Below, piece after piece: positions 18,285-27,048 of a stretch of DNA of 64,000 bases. Origin of the DNA: Rhodobacteraceae bacterium M382. GTDB lineage: Bacteria > Pseudomonadota > Alphaproteobacteria > Rhodobacterales > Rhodobacteraceae. Where the stretch lies: NCBI GenBank assembly GCA_025141015.1, contig CP081098.1, positions 1,804,501-1,868,500 on the forward strand, given 5' to 3'. The position numbers and the translations under genes are program-made. Positions within the stretch are counted from its first letter, which is position 1. Each line of letters starts with the position of its first letter. Below the pieces are notes generated by a model. That model was given only the letters and a program-made list of their open reading frames with translations. It made no database searches and had not been told where the DNA came from.

Positions 18285-19034
18285 ATGAAAACCGCATTGA
18301 TTACAGGAGCCGCGCGTGGAATCGGCCTGGCCACGGCCAAGGGGCTGGCCGGTGACGGCTGGCGAGTGGCAATGCTGGATCGCGATAGCCAGGCGCTGAC
18401 CGAGGCCGTCGCGCAGATTGAAGGCGCTGTGCGGGTCGACGCGGATGTGTCCGTCCCAGAAGACGTAAGGCGCGTGGTGACGGAAATTACCGCAGGCTTT
18501 GGGCGGCTGGACGGATTGGTCAACAATGCAGGGGTGGCCGATTTTGGGCCAATCCGCGACACCAGTTTCGAACGCTGGCGTCGCGTGATGGAAACCAATC
18601 TGGACGGTCCATTCCTGATGACACAGGCGTTCACAGATCTGCTGGCCGACAATGGCGGGGGAGCGGTGGTCAACATTACGTCGATTTCGGGCCTCAGGGC
18701 CAGCACGTTGCGGGTCGCCTATGGAACGTCCAAGGCCGGGTTGGCACAGCTGACCTTGCAGCAGGCGGTCGAGTTGGGGGACCTGGGAATTCGGGTCAAC
18801 GCGGTGGCACCGGGGCCGGTAGCGACCAAGCTGGCGATGGCAGTGCACAGCCAGGACATTATTGACGCCTACCACGATGCGATCCCGCTGAACCGATATG
18901 GCACCGAAGATGAAATTGCTGCAGCCGTGATGTTTCTGCTGGGGGACAAGGCCAGTTTTGTCACCGGTCAGATCCTGGCTGCCGACGGCGGATTCGAGGC
19001 GGCCGGAATAGGCCTTCCGTCCTTGCGCGGCTAA
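18285..19034 (+). CDS. Short-chain dehydrogenase/reductase
   Basis: Classical SDR of 249 residues: TGAARGIGLA cofactor loop, NNAG near residue 82, catalytic Ser in ITSISG, and YGTSKAG with the Tyr-x3-Lys pair. Asp36 after the second strand (MLDRD) favours NAD over NADP. The downstream position after the 6PGD gene suggests oxidation of a sugar acid or alcohol, perhaps glucose dehydrogenase-like, but this is inference. Confidence 0.85.
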   Translation: MKTALITGAARGIGLATAKGLAGDGWRVAMLDRDSQALTEAVAQIEGAVRVDADVSVPEDVRRVVTEITAGFGRLDGLVNNAGVADFGPIRDTSFERWRRVMETNLDGPFLMTQAFTDLLADNGGGAVVNITSISGLRASTLRVAYGTSKAGLAQLTLQQAVELGDLGIRVNAVAPGPVATKLAMAVHSQDIIDAYHDAIPLNRYGTEDEIAAAVMFLLGDKASFVTGQILAADGGFEAAGIGLPSLRG

Positions 19035-19197
19035 CACCCCCGCAGTGCTCCCGCCCGGTCTTGCCGCATCTGCGATGCGTCTGCGACCAGTTGGGCCTGG
19101 CAGCGCGCATGGCGCGCTGTGGTCGCGCCTGTGGCAGATGATCGAGCGGAGGAAGTGTAGGGTGTGTGCTTGCACGCACCGATCGGTTGGGACGGCT

Positions 19198-21648
19198 TTA
19201 TTTGCGGGGTTTGGCCCGTAGGGTAGGATCCGCCTGGGTCGGATCGTCGGGCCAGGGGTGTTTGGGATACTGCGCGCGCATGTCCTTGCGCACATCTTCA
19301 TAGGAACCGACCCAGAATCCCGGCAGGTCCCGGGTGATCTGGATCGGGCGTCGGGCTGGCGACAACAATGTCACCTTGAGCGCAACGCCACCGCTGGTTG
19401 GATGTTGCGTGACGCCGAACATCTCCTGCAAACGCACCGAAATCTCGGGTCCGCCATCGCCGTAATCAATTGGAACCTTGCGCCCCAGGGGGGTAACGAA
19501 ACTGCCCGGTGCGGCCCTGTCGATCAGCTGGGTCTGCTCCCAGCTGAGGGATGCGCGCAGGGCGGGGAGCAGGTCAAAGCGTTTCCAATCCTCACCTGAC
19601 CGCACACCGGTCAGCATGGGCAACAGCCACGCTTCCAGGCGGGCCAGCAACCCATCTGTGGTGAAATCCGGCAGATCGTGCCCCTCGGCACGCACCAACT
19701 CGACGCGTCGCGCCAACCGCGCCGCGGCCCCATCCAGCCGCAGCCCCAGATCGCGCACACCATCCAGCATGGCAACCGCGACCTGATCGGCAGGAACATC
19801 CTTCCAGATCCGATCATCCAGCACGATGGCTCCCAGACGTTCCTGAGTGCGCGACAAAACCCGACGCTCGCGTTTGGACCAGCTACAGGCGTTGACCCAG
19901 GCGATGTGATCGCCAAACAGATCATGGATCTCTGCGAGATCAATGCGCGTGGCCAGCCGAATGCGGGATTCGCGCGGATTGCCATCGGTATCTAGTGCCA
20001 CCAGGAACGGGGTGGCGGCCAACGGGTCGCCATTCTCAAGCATCGCACCTTTGCCGCCAGATAGGACGAAACGGGCGTCTGCGCCCTTGCGGCGCTGGGC
20101 GATCCGATCAGGGTAGGCCAGCGCCGCCATCGCGGCCCAGCTCATCCGATCTGCAGATGTCCGGGTTCTGGATTGAAGTCGCTTGGCCTCGGCCCGAATG
20201 CGCTCGATGGCCGCTCGATCTGCCTGAAAGGGGCGTTCGCGTGCAAATCGGCCCGGATCCCGCAGCGCTTCGAGTCGCAGGGTCAGATCACTGGGGGCAC
20301 CACGCAACGGGTCGCGATCCGCCAAAAGCGCTGCCAGCATGGCGGCCTGCGGCCCGGCGTGGTGCAACATGTGGGCCAGACGCGGGTGCAGCGGGAGCTG
20401 TGCCAGCGCGCGCCCGTGTTTTGTGATGTGACCGACATGATCCAAGGCCCCAAGCATTTTCAGCAGTTCGACCGCCTCTGACAAAGCGCCCACAGGGGGA
20501 GGTGTCAAAAACGGCAGATCGCCCGGTGCCGCTCCCCATTGTGCCAACTCGAGCGCCAGTCCGGTCAAATCCGCCGCCTCGATCTCGGCCGGAGGAAAGG
20601 CGGCCAAGGCACCTTCTTCTCCCTTGGTCCACAATCGGTAACAGATCCCTTCGGCCACACGCCCGGCCCGGCCTGTGCGCTGGGTGGATTCGGCCCGGGT
20701 CACCCGTTCGGTGACCAGTCGGGACATCCCAGAGCCAGGATCAAATCTGGCGCGCCGTGCCAGTCCCATGTCGATGACCACCCGCACGTCCTGGATGGTG
20801 AGAGAGGTTTCGGCAATCGCGGTGGCAAGCACCACCTTGCGCCCTGATTTGGCGGGCTGGATTGCAGCGCGTTGTTTGGCAAAGGGCAGGGCACCGAACA
20901 GGGGATGCAGGCTGCAATGCTGGGGCAATCGCGCTGCCAACGCCTTTTCTGCCCGCCTGATCTCACCTTCGCCCGGGAGAAACACCAACAGGCCGCCGCC
21001 ACTCTGGCGGGTGTCCCGCTCGGCCTGGACCACAAGATCGACCAGCGCATCCAGCCTGCGCGCGCGTGCGCCCAGCGGCGCATCAAGCCAACGGATGTCC
21101 ACCGGATAGGCCCGCCCCTGGGAGGTGATCAGCGGTGCGGCCATCAGTGTGCCGACCGGTCCGGCATCCAGCGTGGCGGACATCACCAGCAGGAGCAGAT
21201 CGTCACGCAGCGCCTCGGCCACTTCCAGACACAGCGCCAGACCCAGATCCGCGTTCAAAGACCGTTCGTGGAATTCGTCAAAGATCACAGCGCCAATACC
21301 CGGCAACTCGGGATCCGATTGCAGCATCCGGGTCAGGATGCCTTCGGTGACCACTTCGATCTTCGTCGCTTTGGAAACCTTGGCCTCGCCGCGGATCCGA
21401 TAGCCCACAGTCTGCCCCACCGGCTCCCCCAGCGTTTCTGCCATGCGCTCGGCGGCGCTGCGGGCGGCCAGGCGTCGGGGTTCCAGCATCACGATGCGAC
21501 CGGTGGTCACTTTGGCCTCCAGCATGGCCAACGGCACGACCGTTGTTTTGCCCGCGCCAGGGGGGGCTTGCAAAACGGCGCGCCCGTGGTCCCGAAGTGT
21601 CTGGGTCAGTTCGGACAGGACGGCGGCGATGGGGAGATTGCTCTTCAT
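19198..21648 (-). CDS. hrpB: ATP-dependent helicase HrpB
   Basis: DEAH-box helicase of about 816 residues, matching HrpB length. Motif I is APPGAGKTT, motif II is FDEFHERS (DE-x-H variant DEFH), motif III SATLDA, motif VI QRTGRAGR, followed by winged-helix, ratchet (HA2) and the HrpB C-terminal domain (GRKVPIDYGDGGPEISVRLQEMFG). Biological role in most bacteria is unknown; HrpB is distinct from the RNA-processing HrpA. ATG 21648 was chosen over upstream in-frame starts (21654, 21696) from the conserved MKSNLPI beginning. It is divergent from meaB. Confidence 0.93.
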   Translation of the reverse strand: MKSNLPIAAVLSELTQTLRDHGRAVLQAPPGAGKTTVVPLAMLEAKVTTGRIVMLEPRRLAARSAAERMAETLGEPVGQTVGYRIRGEAKVSKATKIEVVTEGILTRMLQSDPELPGIGAVIFDEFHERSLNADLGLALCLEVAEALRDDLLLLVMSATLDAGPVGTLMAAPLITSQGRAYPVDIRWLDAPLGARARRLDALVDLVVQAERDTRQSGGGLLVFLPGEGEIRRAEKALAARLPQHCSLHPLFGALPFAKQRAAIQPAKSGRKVVLATAIAETSLTIQDVRVVIDMGLARRARFDPGSGMSRLVTERVTRAESTQRTGRAGRVAEGICYRLWTKGEEGALAAFPPAEIEAADLTGLALELAQWGAAPGDLPFLTPPPVGALSEAVELLKMLGALDHVGHITKHGRALAQLPLHPRLAHMLHHAGPQAAMLAALLADRDPLRGAPSDLTLRLEALRDPGRFARERPFQADRAAIERIRAEAKRLQSRTRTSADRMSWAAMAALAYPDRIAQRRKGADARFVLSGGKGAMLENGDPLAATPFLVALDTDGNPRESRIRLATRIDLAEIHDLFGDHIAWVNACSWSKRERRVLSRTQERLGAIVLDDRIWKDVPADQVAVAMLDGVRDLGLRLDGAAARLARRVELVRAEGHDLPDFTTDGLLARLEAWLLPMLTGVRSGEDWKRFDLLPALRASLSWEQTQLIDRAAPGSFVTPLGRKVPIDYGDGGPEISVRLQEMFGVTQHPTSGGVALKVTLLSPARRPIQITRDLPGFWVGSYEDVRKDMRAQYPKHPWPDDPTQADPTLRAKPRK

Positions 21649-21809
21649 GCTCATCTTATCGCGGATGGCGGGCAGGAGGTCCAGCAATCGCGCCACCGTT
21701 TCTGTGCGCGGGCGGAGACCACAGGCCGCACCGAAAGGGGGATCAAGAGACTGGACTTTGGACCCGCCCCTGCGTCATCTATGGCGACCAGAATTTCGGA
21801 AAGACGCGC

Positions 21810-22790
21810 ATGATGAACATTGAAGAGCTGAGCCAGAAGATTTTGAACGGAGACCGCCGGGCATTGGCACGGGCGATCACTCTTGTGGAAAGCGGACGCA
21901 GCGACCATCGCGAACAGGCCAGCGCGCTGTTGGCTGACCTGGCAACACATCGCCGGCAGGCCCTGCGCATCGGGTTGTCGGGAACGCCGGGCGTTGGGAA
22001 ATCCACCTTTATCGAAAGCTTTGGCATGTTTCTCATCGCCCAGGGCCTGCGTGTGGCTGTTCTGGCGGTCGATCCCAGTTCGGCCCGGTCTGGTGGGTCC
22101 ATCCTGGGTGACAAGACCCGGATGGAGCGGCTCACACGGGAACGTGCGGCCTTTATCCGGCCGTCGCCGAGCCAAAGCCATCTGGGCGGCGTTGCGCGCC
22201 GTTCGCGCGAAGGGGTGGCGCTGTGCGAGGCTGCCGGATTCGACGTCGTTCTGATCGAAACCGTGGGGGTTGGGCAGTCGGAAACCGTGGTGGCGGAAAT
22301 GTCCGATCTGTTCCTGTTACTGCTCGCCCCTGCGGGTGGGGATGAATTGCAGGGCGTCAAACGTGGCATCATGGAAATGGCTGACCTGATTTTGGTGAAC
22401 AAGGCCGATGGTGCCCTGAAACCCGTCGCGACCCGCACCTGTGCGGATTATGCAGGCGCGCTGCGGCTGCTGCGCAAACGGCCGCAGGACCCGGAAGGCT
22501 ACCCCAAGGCGATGATGGTTTCGGCCATCGAAGAGCAGGGGCTGAGCGATGCCTGGGACGAAATGCAGACGCTGACCAGCTGGCGGCGCGAAAACGGCCA
22601 TTGGGACCAGCGCCGGGCCGATCAGGCGCAATATTGGTTTGATCAGGAGGTTCGCCAGGCTTTGTTGGCCAAACTGGATACGTCGGCCGTGCGCGGTCGG
22701 ATGGCTGAATTGGCGGCAAACGTGGCAGCGGGCGAGCAAAGCCCGTCAGCGGCGGCGCAGGTGATGCTGGCAGAGCTGGGCGCGTCCTGA
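21810..22790 (+). CDS. meaB: Methylmalonyl-CoA mutase-associated GTPase (G3E family)
   Basis: Chaperone GTPase that protects and reactivates B12-dependent methylmalonyl-CoA mutase; it was formerly annotated as ArgK. The 326-residue protein has Walker A GLSGTPGVGKSTF near residue 51, switch region VLAVDPSSARSGGSILGDKTRM, IETVGVGQSE and NKAD. ATG 21810 is used; ATG 21813 is equally possible. The mutase gene is not in the window. cobQ near 37 kb shows the strain makes or modifies cobalamin, which such a mutase would need. Confidence 0.93.
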   Translation: MMNIEELSQKILNGDRRALARAITLVESGRSDHREQASALLADLATHRRQALRIGLSGTPGVGKSTFIESFGMFLIAQGLRVAVLAVDPSSARSGGSILGDKTRMERLTRERAAFIRPSPSQSHLGGVARRSREGVALCEAAGFDVVLIETVGVGQSETVVAEMSDLFLLLLAPAGGDELQGVKRGIMEMADLILVNKADGALKPVATRTCADYAGALRLLRKRPQDPEGYPKAMMVSAIEEQGLSDAWDEMQTLTSWRRENGHWDQRRADQAQYWFDQEVRQALLAKLDTSAVRGRMAELAANVAAGEQSPSAAAQVMLAELGAS

Positions 22791-22826
22791 CGGCGTCATT
22801 TCGTCTCAAAAACTGTTCCCAAAGGC

Positions 22827-22845
22827 ATGGCCCCCCTGGGGCCAT
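22827..22845 (+). terminator. Hairpin after meaB
   Basis: ATGGCCCC (22827-22834), loop CCT, GGGGCCAT (22838-22845), followed by TTCTAT: an 8-bp stem with a short T-rich tail, 37 bp after the meaB stop. Confidence 0.55.
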
Positions 22846-22932
22846 TTCTATATGAAGGGCGGCGACTCGTCGTGGTGAAACCCAATTCTTGCTGCGGCGT
22901 GACGGATGCGTGACAAATCCGTGGCATATGGC

Positions 22933-22961
22933 TTGACCCTGACCGCGATTCCTCCTAAACG
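22933..22961 (+). promoter_or_regulatory. Candidate sigma70 promoter for rpmB
   Basis: TTGACC (22933-22938), 17-bp spacer, TAAACG (22956-22961), about 105 bp upstream of the L28 start. The -35 is good and the -10 is weak. Confidence 0.35.
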
Positions 22962-23066
22962 CATCCAACCAGTTTTCGGGCGCAGCCAATGGCAGCGCCC
23001 CTTGTGATTTGGCATTCGATTCGGACTGACCCCGCGCCGGTGCCTCTAGAACGAAGGAAGATGAAT

Positions 23067-23357
23067 ATGTCGCGCCGTTGCGAATTGACCGGAAAAGGCC
23101 CGATGACTGGCAACAATGTCAGCCATGCGAAAAACAGAACTCGTCGTCGGTTTCTGCCGAACCTGAACGATGTGACCCTGCAGTCGGAAACCCTGGGTCG
23201 TGGCGTCAAGCTGCGCATCTCGGCCGCCGCTCTGCGCTCGGTCGATCACCGTGGTGGTCTGGACGCATTCCTGGCCAAGGCAAAAGACGACGAACTGTCG
23301 GCTGCCGCGCTGAAAGTGAAAAAAGAGATCGCCAAGGCTGCAACCGCCGAAGCTTGA
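23067..23357 (+). CDS. rpmB: 50S ribosomal protein L28
   Basis: A 96-residue basic protein. [21 protein letters not shown] followed by [15 protein letters not shown] is the unmistakable bL28 N-terminus. ATG 23067 is favoured because GAAGGAAG lies 7-8 bases upstream; an in-frame ATG at 23061 touches that site. The CELTGK segment has only one cysteine and lacks the zinc-binding pairs, so this is the zinc-independent form. Expression is probably monocistronic. Confidence 0.97.
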   Translation: MSRRCELTGKGPMTGNNVSHAKNRTRRRFLPNLNDVTLQSETLGRGVKLRISAAALRSVDHRGGLDAFLAKAKDDELSAAALKVKKEIAKAATAEA

Positions 23358-23522
23358 TCGCTTTTACCATTCCGAATAGCTGACGCCGTGCACCTGCTGC
23401 GCGGCGTTTCGCGTTGTGGCGGGGGCGATGGGTGGCGGCGTTTCGCGCATGAGGCGGCGGGGCGCTCTGCCGCAGCCGTTGGGGTTGCAGAGGCTGCCTG
23501 ACAGAGTCATATCTGGCGCGAC

Positions 23523-23882
23523 ATGCACAGGCTTTGCACATATCTGGCACAGATCCTTGCCCTGACGCTCACGCTGAGTCTGGTGGCGACCGGACACAGT
23601 GCGGCGTCGATGCGGACGATGAGTGACGCCACCGGTCAGATGGTGATCTGTACCGGGACCGGCCCCGAGATTGTCTATGTTGATGCGGAGGGGCAACCGA
23701 CATCACCGCCCCATATCTGTCCGGAATGTGTGCAGAACCTGATGGTGTCCGCAGAGCCTCCGGTCCCTTTTGATCTGCCACAATCCGTTGCGGGGCAGGC
23801 TTTTGGGCCGGATGTGGTGTTGCCGTCTCTGACCGCGTTCCACCTGGAAGCCACTGCACGGGCACCTCCGGCCCGCGTCTGA
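23523..23882 (+). CDS. Exported small protein upstream of PCu(A)C (DUF2946-like)
   Basis: A 119-residue protein with an N-terminal signal peptide (MHRLCTYLAQILALTLTLSL then VATGHSAAS). It has a CxxC pair in ICPECVQNLM and a preceding Cys in MVICTGTG. These features and its position 57 bp before a PCu(A)C copper chaperone resemble the DUF2946-type proteins found with copper-handling genes. I infer a periplasmic metal-related role; family membership is not certain. Confidence 0.6.
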   Translation: MHRLCTYLAQILALTLTLSLVATGHSAASMRTMSDATGQMVICTGTGPEIVYVDAEGQPTSPPHICPECVQNLMVSAEPPVPFDLPQSVAGQAFGPDVVLPSLTAFHLEATARAPPARV

Positions 23883-23939
23883 TCTGTTCCCACCCGATTT
23901 TTCGAACTATTCAGACCAACCTCTGTGAGGAGAACGACG

Positions 23940-24422
23940 ATGTCTTTCAAAACTCTTATCTGTGTTACCGCTGCTGCTGTCACGATTGCCGGCGCAACCT
24001 ACGCCGAAGGCATGATGAAGATCATGGACCCCTATGCCCGGTCCGCCCGTGAAAATGCGCCCACTGGGGCGGCGTTCATGGGAGTCATGAACATGACGGG
24101 CCAGGATGATGTGCTGATCGGGGCCAGTTCGGATATTGCCAAACGGGTCGAGCTGCACACCCATATCGACGCTGGAAATGGCGTGATGCAGATGCGCCAC
24201 GACGAAGACGGGTTCCCGATTGCGGCGGGCGAAACCCATATGCTGCAGCGGGGCGGCGATCATGTGATGTTCATGGGGCTGACCAAATCGCTGGTGCAGG
24301 GCGAAACCATCAGCGTCACCCTGACCTTTGAGAAGGCAGGTGACATGGTTGTCGAAATTCCCGTGGATTCAGAACGTCAGGCCGAACATGGCATGAAACA
24401 CGGCGAGATGGACAACAACTGA
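23940..24422 (+). CDS. Periplasmic copper chaperone PCu(A)C
   Basis: A 160-residue exported protein with signal peptide ending near TYAEG. It carries the PCu(A)C copper-site pattern: ELHTHIDAGNGVMQM (His and Met ligands) and, about 20 residues later, ETHMLQRGGDHVMFMGL (HxM). Such proteins deliver Cu(I) to cytochrome oxidase CuA or CuB sites. ATG 23940 follows GAGGAGAACGACG. The C-terminal tail is His/Met-rich (HGMKHGEM), which may bind more copper. It forms a pair with the upstream small exported protein and ends at a terminator. Confidence 0.9.
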   Translation: MSFKTLICVTAAAVTIAGATYAEGMMKIMDPYARSARENAPTGAAFMGVMNMTGQDDVLIGASSDIAKRVELHTHIDAGNGVMQMRHDEDGFPIAAGETHMLQRGGDHVMFMGLTKSLVQGETISVTLTFEKAGDMVVEIPVDSERQAEHGMKHGEMDNN

Positions 24423-24480
24423 TCGCGATGTGACGGGCGCGGTCCGACCTCGGGCCGCGCTGCGGCCGTCGACCGAACCG

Positions 24481-24511
24481 GGGCGGACTTCTTTCAGAAG
24501 TCCGCCCTTTT
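24481..24511 (+). terminator. Intrinsic terminator after PCu(A)C, embedded in the cobB 3' end
   Basis: GGGCGGACTTC (24481-24491), loop TTTCA, GAAGTCCGCCC (24497-24507), then TTTT. The 11-bp perfect stem serves the plus-strand copper genes. Its right arm is also the last four codons of convergent cobB, whose stop lies in the loop. Confidence 0.8.
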
Positions 24512-25210
24512 GGTGCTCTGTGAAGACAGAAGGTCAGTGACCCAGAGTGGGACGCTTTGGCTGGCAGGGCCCAGGCGTGTTTCGTCGAACAGCCCGCCAA
24601 CCGCAGAGGATTCGAGGTTCAGTTCGACCGTATGTGCGCCTGCGCGGCGTGCCTCCTGGACAAAACCCGCGGCAGGATAGACCTGTCCAGAGGTGCCAAT
24701 GGCGGCAAAGATGTCGACCGTGGCAAGCCGGTCAGAGATGATATCCATATCATAGGGCATTTCGCCGAACCAGACCACATCCGGGCGGGTCGCGGGGGCG
24801 TGGCAGGCCGGGCAGGTGTCATCAGTGGCCATCTCCTGGGGCGCAGGCCAGCGGTGCTGGCATTGGCCACACACAGCCCCGGCCAGCGTCCCATGCATGT
24901 GCATGACATCCCCGGACCCGCCCTGTTCGTGCAGGTCATCCACATTCTGAGTGATCAGCGTGACAGAGCTGCGCCATTCCTGCTGTAAGCGTGCCAACGC
25001 GTGATGCGCGGCATTTGGGCGGGCACCGGCCGCATTGGCCCGCCGGGCATTGTAGAACGCATGAACCAGGTCTGGATCGCGGGCAAACCCTTCGGGAGTC
25101 GCCACATCTTCGATCCGATGTCGCGCCCACAGGCCACCGGCGTCCCGAAACGTACCCAATCCGCTTTCGGCTGAAATGCCCGCGCCAGTCAGAATGACGA
25201 TGTTGTTCAT
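24494..25210 (-). CDS. cobB: NAD-dependent protein deacylase (sirtuin)
   Basis: Class III deacylase that removes acyl groups from lysines using NAD. The 238-residue protein contains GAGISAESGLGTFRDAGGLW, TQNVDDLHEQGG, the catalytic histidine in HMHGTL, a zinc pair set CGQC...CPAC, and GTSGQVYPAAGF. The upstream partner is not obvious. Acs, near 63 kb, is a classic sirtuin target in bacteria, which suggests but does not prove a functional link. Confidence 0.95.
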   Translation of the reverse strand: MNNIVILTGAGISAESGLGTFRDAGGLWARHRIEDVATPEGFARDPDLVHAFYNARRANAAGARPNAAHHALARLQQEWRSSVTLITQNVDDLHEQGGSGDVMHMHGTLAGAVCGQCQHRWPAPQEMATDDTCPACHAPATRPDVVWFGEMPYDMDIISDRLATVDIFAAIGTSGQVYPAAGFVQEARRAGAHTVELNLESSAVGGLFDETRLGPASQSVPLWVTDLLSSQSTKRADF

Positions 25211-25341
25211 TGTTTTGTCCCTTTGCGCAAATGACCAGGTTGGGTGGGGCGGGGGTGGTCATTCGCTTTGATCTTCACGGTGAACCGTTTCATACTTGGT
25301 GGTTCAAAGACCCTCCAGTGCCGCTGTAAATCGGGAGCATC

Positions 25342-25797
25342 ATGGCCCAGAAAATTCTGTTTGTCTGCCTCGGCAATATCTGCCGGTCCCCTGCCGCCGA
25401 AGGCGTGTTCCGCGCCCTCTGTCCGACGATCACGACGGACAGTGCCGGCACCGGCGGATGGCATGTGGGAGAGCCGCCGTATGACCCGATGCTCCAGGCC
25501 GCGCGGGCGCGCAATGTTGATCTGTCTGATTTGCGGGCCCGCCAGTTTACAGGTCGTGATTTTATGCGGTTTGACCTGATCGTCGCCATGGATGACGCCA
25601 ATCTGCGCGACATCCAACGGCTGCGCCCTGATGGAAATACGGTGCCTGTTCGGCTGTTCACCGACTTTGCGCCCCAAGCCGGGGCGGATCACGTGCCCGA
25701 CCCCTATTACACCCGCGATTTTGATGGCGCGCTGGATCTGATCGAAATCGCGGCCCAAGGGCTGAAGACCCGGATCGAAAGCGGTCTGACTCTCTGA
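25342..25797 (+). CDS. Low-molecular-weight protein-tyrosine phosphatase
   Basis: A 151-residue phosphatase. The P-loop is CLGNICRSP (CX5R-S) starting at Cys9, and the general-acid loop is DPYY near residue 123. This class dephosphorylates tyrosine kinases and exopolysaccharide regulators in some bacteria. No tyrosine kinase is next to it; the capsule block is 22 kb away. It appears monocistronic, convergent with the LysR gene. Confidence 0.93.
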   Translation: MAQKILFVCLGNICRSPAAEGVFRALCPTITTDSAGTGGWHVGEPPYDPMLQAARARNVDLSDLRARQFTGRDFMRFDLIVAMDDANLRDIQRLRPDGNTVPVRLFTDFAPQAGADHVPDPYYTRDFDGALDLIEIAAQGLKTRIESGLTL

Positions 25798-26003
25798 TCA
25801 GATTAAGGAAATTGAAAACTGATAGGTCTTGTTGTCAAATCTTGACCCCGGGGACTTGCCGCCGGGGAATGAGCTGTGAAATTTGAGGTCACCTTGGATT
25901 TTGCAACTGGACTTTGATGCCTCTTTCACAGCAATTCAATCGGCGAACGACCCTCCGCATCCGGACGGTGGCTAGGCACCGCCGCGGTCATGGGCAGAGG
26001 GTA

Positions 26004-26969
26004 TCATCCTGCGATGACGCGCAGCTGTCCTGCCAGCCAGGGCTGCTGCGAGATCGCCGGATCAATCATCTGGCTTTGCACCAGATGGCGCAGGGTCTGG
26101 GCAATATCGCGGGGGACTTCATCGGCGAAGTCCGACCCGGCAAAGACCGAAATCGTGCGCGAAAACGCCCCGAACGGCAACGGAAATACGTCGATTTGAT
26201 CGTGGAACCGGGCCGCCCGCATATAGCCAAGCGGCGTTGTCACCGCCCATCCTACACGACGCGCAACCATTGCAATCAACGCCAAATGGCTGCCGATTTC
26301 AAACCGCTCTTCAAAGTCCAGCTTTTGTCGGGCCAAATGTGCTTCGATTTGTCGACTGATCAACTGTTCGCGCGCGTACCGCAGCAGGGGCAAGTCGCTC
26401 AAACCACTTATTTCCGCCTTGGGATTGGTGAAATGGCCGCGCGGTGCCACCAGAATAAACGGATCGCGGATCACCGGGTATTCGGTGATGCCATCGATCA
26501 GTTGACCGGTGCTGGCCGAAACAGCAACCTGCAGGCTGCGCTCTTCCATGGCCTTGGTGATTTCATGGCTGGGCGCGGTGATCATCTTGAACCGGCATTT
26601 GGTCAGACTGTCGGCCAGGATCGTAGCCAGCCGCGGGGTCAGGTCATTGTCAAAATCGTCGATCAGCCCGATCGACAGCGTGCTCAGATGGGTCAGGTCC
26701 ATCACGGTCAGCTCGCTTTGTGCCAGACGCAGTTCCGACAGCACGGATTCAGTGCGCGCCAAAAACGATTTTCCTGCTGGTGTCACCCGCATCGGGCGGC
26801 GACTGTGGTCGACCAGATCAGCCCCCAGCGCCTTTTCAAGGTTGCGCAATTGTTGGGACACGGCAGGTTGGCTCAATCCGGTTATTTCGGCGGTTTGTGC
26901 AACCGATCCCGTTTTTGCAAGGGCTTCGAAAACTTCGAGCCCGCGCAATGTAACCCCCTTCATCAGCAT
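26004..26969 (-). CDS. LysR-family transcriptional regulator
   Basis: A 321-residue regulator with an N-terminal winged helix (TLRGLEVFEALAKTGSVAQT then AEITGLSQPAVSQQLRNLEK) and a periplasmic-binding-like effector domain. ATG 26969 follows CGGAGAC; a longer frame to 27023 exists but would abut the divergent gene. It is transcribed divergently from the HisD-family dehydrogenase with about 80 bp between starts, the standard layout for a LysR regulator and its target. The inducer is probably the substrate of that dehydrogenase. Confidence 0.88.
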   Translation of the reverse strand: MLMKGVTLRGLEVFEALAKTGSVAQTAEITGLSQPAVSQQLRNLEKALGADLVDHSRRPMRVTPAGKSFLARTESVLSELRLAQSELTVMDLTHLSTLSIGLIDDFDNDLTPRLATILADSLTKCRFKMITAPSHEITKAMEERSLQVAVSASTGQLIDGITEYPVIRDPFILVAPRGHFTNPKAEISGLSDLPLLRYAREQLISRQIEAHLARQKLDFEERFEIGSHLALIAMVARRVGWAVTTPLGYMRAARFHDQIDVFPLPFGAFSRTISVFAGSDFADEVPRDIAQTLRHLVQSQMIDPAISQQPWLAGQLRVIAG

Positions 26970-27048
26970 GTCTGGTCTCCGCAACGTTTTGTCTTTTCTG
27001 AAACTCTGACCCCAATGGGTCAAGGTGCAACATAGTCAGGTTTTCCCC

